Shown: piece by piece, positions 56,056 to 64,000 of the stretch
Layout of the letters: the number at the start of each line of letters is the position of its first letter
Numbering within the stretch: position 1 is the stretch's first letter
Assembly: GCA_010356995.1 (NCBI GenBank)
Contig: ML996695.1
Span: forward strand, 877,061-941,060
Source of the DNA: Trichodelitschia bisporula
Taxonomy: Eukaryota; Ascomycota; Dothideomycetes; Phaeotrichales; Phaeotrichaceae
Direction of reading: 5' to 3'
DNA length: 64,000 bases
Made by a program: the position numbers and the translations under genes
Notes under the pieces: model-generated
Seen by the model: the letters and a program-made list of their open reading frames with translations, nothing else
Told to the model about the DNA's origin: nothing
The model's database searches: none

Positions 56056-56550
56056 CGATTGAGGGGTGGTGTGGCTTCGGCAAGTGGATAGGATAATGGC
56101 CACAAGGATGTGAGCCAAACTCGTCTTGCCATTGGTCAGCTTCAGACGCACATGATCCAACTCGGTCTGAGCGTATGATCGTTCGGCCAGCGAGACTCTT
56201 TCACCTCTTCAGTGATCTCATTTCTTAACTTTTTGTTTTTACTTCTTCAAGAGCTAAGGTATAAGACACATGAAGGAGATCAGAAAGGCCTCAAACTTCT
56301 ATATTTTGCCTTGGGCAGTCAAAGGCGGAGGGGCGGAGGGGCGGAGGGGTGCGGAGACTACTGCAGAAGGGAGAAAAGAGAGGGCCTCCCACGTATCCCC
56401 TCCTGCAACTTGGGCGGGAACTGCGGGATTACAGCGGGGGGTCCGCCTAATGCACAGCTATTTCCTGCCCCACTCCACTTGCACTCTCTCACGCTTCAGC
56501 TGTATACGGGCTGTGTCCAAACACCAAACATTTTATCACACCCCTTCCCT

Positions 56551-56677
56551 CACTCACGCACTCCCCTCCACTCACGCACTCCCCTCACTCACGCACTCCC
56601 CTCACTCACGCACTCCCCTCACTCACGCACTCCCCTCACTCACGCACTCCCCTCACTCACGCACCCCCCTCACTCCC
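56551..56677. repeat. 17-bp minisatellite, 7 units
   Basis: Seven head-to-tail copies of CACTCACGCACTCCCCT, with one inserted C after the first unit, one base change in the seventh, and a 7-base remnant at the end. The unit length is not a multiple of three, so the open frames across it cycle and are not evidence of coding. Near-identity suggests recent expansion. Confidence 0.95.
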
Positions 56678-57678
56678 TTCCCCTCACCCCGGCTCTCCCA
56701 ACCCGCAGGGTCGCCGCGGGATTGCCTTGCCTTGCATTTCTAAATTCTCGCCGGGCCACGCCTTGGGTCGTTGCCCTCGAACCCGACGGTCACAACGCGA
56801 CGCTTCCCCGCCCAGCAATCCCCAAGGAAAACCGCTTAGAACTTCCCCCCCTCCTTGTTGCCAATCGTGCTTTCTCACTGGCCCCCAAACAAACTCCCTT
56901 CCACCAGGGCGTACTGCATCCCAAAATGTCAGGTTCATCCCCCACGGTTTTTGCTTCTCCCATCTCGAGAGAGCAATTTTTTGTCCATTCGCGAGCTTGA
57001 CAAACTTTCTAGGTGTTCATGTGTTCCCCATGGCCTGCCTGTCGTGCCGGTTGGCCTGGAGACTTGCGTCCCGGACACTCGTTGCTGGTGAAATGCACGG
57101 CTCCCGCGTGCGGCATTCTTGCATGCCTTCCTTGCTCCGTCTTACCTCTCCAATCGCCTCCCGGTCGTCTGCGCGGGGCCCGTTTCACGGGAACGACGTT
57201 GCTGGCAATGCCCAGCATGGATCCTCATGACAGCTGCAGCGGCCCTCCTCAATTTGTCTGGAGTGCCCATGGCAACAGGCCGAGCGCAACTCTTCATCCG
57301 TTGATGCACCCCCCGCCACTCTGCATATGGAGATGCCGCAGCAACCTCATGAGAGGTGATGGCGGTGTTTTTGGGGTTTCGCTGCAGTGCTTCTGCCGCC
57401 TGCATTGTTCCAGCATCCGGGCATGCACAAGGCATCCCGCGATGCGATGCCAACTCCACCCTGGACATCAAACTCCGAAAATAAAAGGTCGGGCCGGATC
57501 AGCGTATCGTGGTCCTTGCGGAGGTCGATTCCAAACATCGGCGATTTATGCTTCTTAGGCGTCTTGGTCTTCCACGGTGGACGATCGTAAGCCGCTTAAC
57601 GTGAGGGAGATGCAGCTAGATCCGGCCCTCTATCCCGTGGAGAGCACCCCTCACTGGGAATAAGCTTACATTCCGACT

Positions 57679-57703
57679 GACCTAGATTATTTGAGTCTAG
57701 GTC
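57679..57703. repeat. Short inverted repeat
   Basis: Perfect 8-bp arms GACCTAGA / TCTAGGTC around a 9-nt spacer. Could be a hairpin or a dimeric binding site; may be chance. Confidence 0.5.
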
Positions 57704-59075
57704 CGCTCTTCATTCCCAAGGCCCTACATATTGTGAGGGTGGCCCCCATTACGGAGCATATGGCCTTGCAGCCCGCCGAGTATCTGCTCTGGTGCAACGA
57801 GCCGAGTGTCTCAGTAATTATCGTCCGGTGCCGCAGCCAGCTTTGAAACACCCTGCAACGAAATGCACCAAGAGTTCTGCGGGTTAGGGACTAATATTAG
57901 ACGCGGACTATGACGTCCGTTGAATGTTTAGTTAGTCTGATATGTCGGTCGAGAACCCTTACGTATTATCTCTTGCCAATACAGTTTGCGTCTCGACCTT
58001 TGGCTTCTCCGGTTGATTAGTTCTCTGCAGAGTAACCCTTGGCCGCTACCGTGTGGCGAGCCTCGCATTAGAAGAATAGTGTCCCATGGGATTGCTCAAG
58101 AGAATGCTTCGGTCCTCGCGACCTCTAGTCGGAGGGTAACAACGTAGCCATGTCGCACCGTTGGAGCGAGGAATTCTCGACCCCGCATTCACGCGGCCTA
58201 GTTCAAACTTTAAATCTGCTTCCACATGATGGCTTCTGTGCTCTCTGCTCGGCTCAGCCAGTGGTATCCTGATTCCGGTACCTCCAAAAATGTAAGCATA
58301 TTGGCGGAATCCTGCGAGCATCCTTTGATGTTGCCCGACGCGGCTTGCCAAGGCAGTTGAGGTTGCCTCTTACGAAAGAAGGAGCCGCGTCGTTCCTTTA
58401 CTTCCAGAGTACTTGAGCTGCTAACTGAAACTGGCCAGAATGCTTCTGGCTGGGAGTCTCTTTGAACTTTGTGTCCCGTCAGATACATCTGCATCCATCG
58501 AAGGTTAAGGTAACGTGATCTGACAGCACTTACCTGTAGCTCTCGCCTCGCCAGGACAACTGGACGCCGTGACTCATCCGAGGGCGAAGTTGCCTGGTGT
58601 TGCCTTCTTGTAGCCTGACACCCTCTGACGCGTTTCAAGATGTTGAGGATAGGCAGCTCTTCACCAGAGACGCGTCCAGTCGGCGGCAGAATACTCGTAT
58701 ATCATTGAGTCTGTTGCCAGCAGGCCGGCTACAAGGCTCCGCAGACCGATGGCGGAGAAGCAGCGCGCACGGTCCATCCCCATTCGACGAGGGGCCTCAG
58801 GGTTCAGGGAAAGTAGCTAATCACTTCACTAACTTTCCCAACTATTGGCTCCGACGCGTCCAACAGACACTCCCTTAACAGCATCCACGACGGAACGGCG
58901 AATTGTATGCTAGAGGCTTTTACGGGCTCCCTCTGCGTCTGTCAGGGCCGTGGTGCTTGATTTCCTCGAACGCGCGCTACTCTCCCTCCCCTGTCCACGT
59001 TCTCTATCGCCGCCAACTTCACCTGTACGACACCTCCTCCGTCGTCTTCAATTGCCACCTCATCCACGACTTACG

Positions 59076-59766
59076 ATGTACATCAGCTCGGACATCTTTC
59101 GCCCCTCCGTCAGCTTCGAACGCGATGCAAAGATGGAGGGGAACCAGCAGTCTGGAAGCTCGAATATTCTGAACTCGTTTGGCAAGAGGAAAAGGACGGC
59201 GGATGTTCACGACGGCCGGTCTACGGTTTCCACTATGTACGTGAGGCAGCAGGACTCCTTTCGTAAACGACCTTTCTGACGGCTGCTCTAGCAGCCCCGA
59301 CAGCAAACTCAGACTACGCTTCCAGACTTTCGAGAACATCTACAGCTCCGGCTCTGGTCAGACCAGTGCAACGTCCGATCATCACGTTCAGACGAACAGC
59401 CCCCGCGCCTCGCCTCCGATCAAGACCCGCCGTATCCTCATCGCCTCGAAGAGCCTCCGGGCTGCCACTGCGAAGTTAGCCGCTGACAACACCACCAAAC
59501 CAATCATAATACCATCTCCCGCACCACCTGAACTGCTCGCTCCTTGCCACGTCTGCCACAAGGCGCCACGCCAAAAGCGCGACCTCGAATCGTACGAAAG
59601 CTGCTGGCGTTGTAAGAAGCGGTCTTGTTACATTTGTATCCGGCAGTGCGAGGCACAGTGCGGAGGCCGGAAGATATGTCGCGAGTGCTGCGTCGAGCGA
59701 GGTGAAGATGGCGACGTCTTCTGCCTAGACTGTCTCCAGAAGGAGGATCTTGAGATGCAAGAATAG
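59076..59766 (+). CDS. Cys-rich zinc-finger protein of unknown function
   Basis: Exons 59076-59236 and 59292-59766 (55-nt intron, GTACGT..CTGAC..TAG, phase 2) give 211 residues. The N-terminal half is Ser/Arg-rich with a basic GKRKR stretch, possibly nuclear. The C-terminal 75 residues carry at least 13 Cys in CxxC-like pairs: CHVCHKAPRQK, SCWRCKKRSCYICIRQC, GRKICRECCVERGEDGDVFC, CLDCL. The pairing suggests a treble-clef or FYVE/RING-like zinc fold. I believe this motif is shared by other fungal hypothetical proteins but know no role. Starting at the second ATG (59133, MEGNQQSGSSN) is possible and would lose 19 residues. The same-strand gene at 60441 follows after 670 bp. Confidence 0.85.
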
Positions 59767-60440
59767 GGTCTTTTCGTCAGCGCCATTACCACGGATTCAC
59801 AGGAGTTATGGGTCCACAGGATATATCATGGTCATGGTTCGGCGCCCAGAGCTACGGCAGGGTGTTGTTCACAGCCGGCGTAGTCATCGAGTGGTAATTA
59901 TCATCTAGGGCGCGGGATGTGGCATTTTCAGCCTAACGGTGTTTCTTGGAGCGTTCATTGTACATAAACTTCTGTATCTACGTTGCGTTGGCCCCTTCCA
60001 TATCACTTGCTTGTAAGGGGCATGAAACGCCGACTTCGCCGCATCGGTGCTTTCCCTCTTGCTGTGACTCGAGCGGCGTCTGCCTATTTATGGCTTCCTC
60101 CACTTCCCATACTTTAACTCTGGTCCATCTCAGTACACAGCCAGACGACGGAATAACCGATCCTTCGCTCGAAGCCTAAAAACCAGGGCTCCGTATTTTT
60201 ATAGCCGCTTAACCCCGCCACATCTCAACCCCTCCCATACTTCGTCTCCAGTCCATCTCCGCGCATGGTCAGCCAACACAACAACCTCTCTCCCGCTCGA
60301 ACCCCAACCCAAGGCTCCGCCCTTACATAACCGGTTCAACCCCTCCACCTCTCGACCCATCAGCCCCTCACCTCTCAGCCCTAACCCCCACAAACGCCAC
60401 ACCCGTACATCGCAACGTACCACGTACGCTTCAACAACAT
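59767..60440. other. Spacer zinc-finger gene to proline-rich gene
   Basis: 674 bp of 3' UTR and a C-rich promoter. The minus-strand frame 60199-60678 is the G-rich mirror of C-rich sequence. Confidence 0.55.
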
Positions 60441-61412
60441 ATGGCCCGCAACCCGGGCTCCTCCCCTCCCCTCCCCTCCCTACCGCAAACACAAACAACA
60501 TCACAATCAGCCTCTCCGGAAAGCCAACAACCAAACCCTCACCGAGCCAACAGCCCTTCCTCCTCACCCGACTCCTCCTCCACAGTTCAACCTCCAACCT
60601 CCCCCGCCATGGACCCAACACCCCCCAAAAGCTCCCCCCCCGAACCATCTTCCATACCACTCCCGCCCTCAACAACACTCACACATACCGATCCCACGCG
60701 CCCCATCCCCGAACCCCTCAACCCAATCGAAGTCGCCACGGCCCTAAAACGCATGAAGCCATACCGCAACCACGGCTCCCAACCCCACCACCACAAGCCC
60801 CCCCCCCCGCAACAACCCCCCGCCCCCACTCTCCCCCCCAACCCCGCCCTCCCGCGCCCACCCTCCAAACCCTTCTCAGGCGACAACCCCGACGCGCTCG
60901 CCCTGCGCTCCACGCTCTCGATCCTGCAACTGCAGCGACAGCAAGCAGAGCGCGACATGGTAGCGCTGGCGCGGCAGCGCGACGCCGCGTTGCGCGATCC
61001 GGAGGCCTTTGTCGCGGAGGTGCAGCGCCGCGGTGGCAAGAGCGAGGGGGGTGGGGCCGGGGGTGTTTTGGGGCCGACGTTGGCGGGGGTGCTGAGGGCG
61101 GGGAGAGGGGGGGAGGAGGAGAGTGGGGGAAATGGGGAAGGGAAGGAGGGGGGGGTTGGACGGTTGCCGGTGCCACAGAATGTCGTGCGCGCGCCGCCGA
61201 TTAATTGGGCGAAGTATGGGGTTGTTGGGGCGGGGTTGGAGCGGATTCATGAGGATTTGAAGGCGAGGCCGGTGGAGGGGGTGCCGGAGGGAGTGTTGGA
61301 GGGGAATGGTGGGGCGAAGAGGGAGGCATATGTGCTTGCGGCGCCGTATTCGCCGTTTGCTGATGAGGAAAAGCTGAAGCAGCAGGTGAAGATGGGGGAG
61401 AAACAGGATTGA
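60441..61412 (+). CDS. Proline-rich protein of unknown function with conserved-looking C-terminus
   Basis: A single frame of 323 residues. Residues 1-150 are mostly Pro, Ser, Gln and Thr with a HHHKPPPPQQPP run. A short helical stretch follows (ALRSTLSILQLQRQQAERDMVALARQRDAAL, 152-182), then a Gly/Glu-rich linker. The C-terminal part looks constrained: RLPVPQNVVRAPPINWAKYG, GAGLERIHEDLKARP and REAYVLAAPYSPFADE. I do not recognise a named family; a chromatin or transcription role is possible but unsupported. The first ATG is used. Very high GC means a long frame could arise by chance, but the helical segment and the C-terminal motifs argue for a real gene. Confidence 0.72.
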   Translation: MARNPGSSPPLPSLPQTQTTSQSASPESQQPNPHRANSPSSSPDSSSTVQPPTSPAMDPTPPKSSPPEPSSIPLPPSTTLTHTDPTRPIPEPLNPIEVATALKRMKPYRNHGSQPHHHKPPPPQQPPAPTLPPNPALPRPPSKPFSGDNPDALALRSTLSILQLQRQQAERDMVALARQRDAALRDPEAFVAEVQRRGGKSEGGGAGGVLGPTLAGVLRAGRGGEEESGGNGEGKEGGVGRLPVPQNVVRAPPINWAKYGVVGAGLERIHEDLKARPVEGVPEGVLEGNGGAKREAYVLAAPYSPFADEEKLKQQVKMGEKQD

Positions 61413-61851
61413 TGGGCGTTAGTACGGATGACGGGATACTGGTTAACGGGCATCGGATATGGATTATGAGATACGGGTTATGCGGCCATGATATGATAAC
61501 GCCGACATGTACTAACGTAGTAGAAAAGGACGGGTCTCACGAAGCAAGGCATTCACTAGTTTAATGTATCAATATCAAGGAAGATCATGAAATGCCTGCT
61601 GCCATTGTCACTTCTCATATCCCACCACTACCATCTACAACGTAGCACAATGCACCCTTCACGCCAGCCCCAACGACCAGAGGTAACGACGGGCCGTTCG
61701 TCCCACTAACATGCTTAACACTGAGTGGTATCAAGAAACGCGGGTTGCCGCAAACTCCCGCCGAACCCACAAAACATACACAGAAGCGAACATATGACAC
61801 GCCTTGGGGCCCCTCACCCATCGGGCATAGAGCAACTCGCTCGTCCATCCC
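61413..61851. other. Convergent 3' spacer
   Basis: 439 bp between the proline-rich gene and the dynein intermediate chain stop. No gene seen. Confidence 0.55.
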
Positions 61852-64000
61852 TCACAGGCCCGACCGCCCATTCACCGCCGCCCGCGCCCCAATCTGCGCC
61901 TCCGCTCGCCCAATAACCTTCTTAACCTGCGTCCACTCCTCAACCTTACTCGTCTCCGTCCCCCCAAGCTCACTCCCCACCTCAAACACCGTAACCACGC
62001 CATCGAGCCCGCCGACCGCAATCTTCTTCCCCTCGTTCCTTTCCCACGCACACCGATTCAAGCTGCGCTTCAACCACGCCGCACTCCCGCCCGCGCGCTC
62101 ACTCGGCTTCACGCTCGCGACCGGGACCTCGATATCGACGTTCACGTCCCACACCTCGAGGGTGCCCGCACCGTCCACGGCTGCGAACACGCCCGGCCGG
62201 ACGGGCGACCACTTCGCGTCGAAGACGAGGTCCTCGCGCGGAAATTCCATGACCGGGCCCTGAACGCTATTCCCGCCCGTCACAGCAGTGCCCAACGCAG
62301 CTGGCGGACGCACGCGCCACAGCTTCACACTCCAGTCCATCGACGCCGAGAGGACCAGGTCACCGAGATCGACGGGGCCGCGCGCGGGGTGGAAGTCTAG
62401 CGACATGACCGGGGCGGCATGGCCGGTATACCGCACGCGAGCATCGACGCCTGCTTTCGCACCCGCACGCTCGTAGCGGTGGCAGGCGTAAACGGTGCCT
62501 TCCTCCGTGCCGGCGAGGAAGTAAGTAGGATCCGCTTGGGGGAAGGCGATGCAGAGCGGGGCGATGTCTTCCGTTTTGGAAGGGGAGGGGGCGAGGAGCT
62601 CGAGGTATTCCTGGGGCTGGGCGAGCATGTCGATGGACCAGGAGCAGACTACGCCATCGGTGCTGCAGCTGATGATGTTGTTTGCGTTTTGGGTGCCGAC
62701 GATGTCGAGGCTGTAGATTGGGTGGGTGTGGCCTGCGCCTGTCAGGGGCGTTTTTTGTACTGGTGCTGTCGACTTGGAGCGCGTGTCCCAGAGGAGGACT
62801 TGGCCGCTGTAGCAGCCGCCGACGATGATGGAGGGGTGGAAGGGGGAGAATTTGGCGGTGAGGATGTCGGAGCTGGCGTGGAAGGTGTATTCGGGTCGAG
62901 AAGGCATATGCGCATTCCATATCTGTAGCAGGCCAGACGGATCGTGAGGCGCGGACGGATTCTTGGTGTAGGCCGCAAGTAGCAGCTCGGGGTACTGCAA
63001 TAGTTAGTCAAAGGGAACTGGCGCTGTAAGAGGCACAAACCTTGGGAGAGAATCCAAGGTCGCTGATCATGCGCTTTTTACTCCATCTCTCATCCCAATA
63101 CTGCGCAACCTCCTTTACTCTCCTGCCCTTCTTCACGCGACCCGCTCCGTAACCCTCATCGTCCTCATCCAAGTCGCCTTTGCCCTGGGTGTAGTCGATG
63201 AGGAGGTCGTACTGCTCGTCCAACGCCCTCTCGATGACCTTTGTAGACTGGTCTATGAAGTCTTGGAAATCCCGTGAGCCTGAAACCGCCTCGAGTTCGT
63301 CCGTTGAGAGTGTCCGCGCTGGAAAGCGCTCCAGCTGTTTGGCGTCCGCTGCCGCTTCATCTGCGGGCTTGACGGCAGATTTGACTTCCTCCTCAATCTC
63401 CTTCCTCAGCTCTTGCCGTATCTGCTCCAGCCTATCCTTCTGCCTTCGTCTCCTGGGCGAGCGCCCATCCCCAAGCCAGTCCTCGTCGTCTGAGTCCGGC
63501 TCGTTGTGCCGCCGTTGAGGCTCCCAGTCATCGACCGTTTGCACCGCTTTGCTGTAGGTAACGATCTCGGGCGCTGGCGCCGCGTCTCCAGGGTCCTCAT
63601 AGACGGTATGTAGCGGGGCAACGGAGAGCGTCTGGGTCCCAGAAGCGACGTACGTGGATTCAGACTGCACTGACGCGCCGGCTTGCGACTGGGGCTCATC
63701 GCTACCGCTCGACAGCCGCGGTGTGCTCACCAGGCGGTCATCGCTGAAGGGTCGTGAGCTAACCACGCTCCCGGGTCGACTCCGGCTACCTCCCCGTGGG
63801 CTTGCGGTCTCGCGGGGGCCAACTGAGCTGGAGCGGCTCTCTCCAAGCACACTCGTGAGGATATCGTCAATGTCTCTTTGTCTGGCGGCACGGTTAGGCG
63901 TAGGCTGGATGAGCTATGGAAGCGTTAGCAAGCCAAATGCCAGGAAAGCAGCCGTGGCAGAATAGCAAGCTTACGTCTGCGTGCTCGCCCGACGCTTGCC
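61852..64000 (-). CDS. Cytoplasmic dynein 1 intermediate chain, N-terminus cut by window edge
   Basis: Exons 64000-63975 (partial), 63913-63041 and 62994-61852 (introns 61 and 46 nt) give about 679 residues, lacking the extreme N-terminus. The chain links dynein heavy chain to dynactin and light chains. The first complete exon starts LIQPTPNRAARQRDIDDIL. Two light-chain-type motifs follow: VASGTQTLS, a TQT anchor as in LC8 sites, and VTYSKAVQTVDDW. Then come a charged helix, heavy-chain-binding sequence (RDFQDFIDQSTKVIERAL) and, after the second intron, a WD40 propeller with about six or seven blades (GLLQIWNAHMPSRPEYTF, VLLWDTRSK, VVCSWSID, SVKLWRV, LEVWDV, VTVFEV). Intron 2 has donor GTTTGT; removing it joins GFSPK to YPELLLAAY, as the family requires. 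Confidence 0.94.

Larger units (their letters stand above)
55433..59075. other. Long divergent intergenic region (3.6 kb) upstream of RIM15
   Basis: The longest gene-free stretch in the window. It contains an (AG)9 run, a 17-bp minisatellite and a small inverted repeat (listed separately). Frames such as 56212-57000 and 57013-57558 are open mainly because of repeat composition. A long leader for RIM15 is likely at the left end. Confidence 0.55.

Noticed and set aside
56212-57000. 262-codon frame across the 17-bp minisatellite
   Set aside because: Openness comes from the repeat, which reads through in several frames; no protein signature outside it.

Overview
The window is nuclear DNA of a filamentous ascomycete (Pezizomycotina). 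The evidence is dense genes on both strands, many short GT-AG introns (35 inferred: 34 of 42-94 nt and one of 280 nt), an AA9 polysaccharide monooxygenase, a RIM15-type PAS/kinase/receiver protein and fungal-type introns with CTAAC/CTGAC branch sites. I cannot fix the class; Dothideomycetes would fit but this is only an impression. No transposase, LTR, rRNA, tRNA or CRISPR was recognised.

Layout: (1) 1-6 kb: the 5' part of a DOMON haem-domain gene and an AA9 LPMO face away from each other across about 1.1 kb; the LPMO converges on an Mpv17/PMP22-family gene, followed by the checkpoint clamp loader RAD17. (2) 6-19 kb: a 2.7 kb gene-free stretch, a 1904-residue coiled-coil protein with a 280-nt intron, a secreted RNase T2 and a 608-residue protein of unknown function. 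(3) 19.6-31 kb: a housekeeping block of eIF3d, COX17, ALG6, nucleolin/Gar2 and JAC1, with a secreted FAD oxidase among them. (4) 31-42.5 kb: a catabolism-flavoured accessory block with a phenol-2-monooxygenase-like flavoprotein, a PuuE-type polysaccharide-deacetylase-family hydrolase and an APC amino-acid/GABA-type permease, separated by long gene-poor spacers. (5) 42.5-64 kb: signalling and core machinery: a LIM-RhoGAP, RPB4, a RIM15 kinase, a Cys-rich zinc-finger protein, a proline-rich protein and the cytoplasmic dynein intermediate chain, which runs off the right edge.

Functional links are mostly local. DOMON plus AA9 suggests oxidative polysaccharide attack with a nearby haem electron-transfer protein. 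The deacetylase-family hydrolase and the permease lie in the same orientation and could share a substrate pathway. Most of the rest is ordinary housekeeping. Exon-intron models were built by hand by joining frames at GT..AG borders where the protein family demanded it; every model given keeps frame and ends in a stop, except the two genes cut by the window edges.
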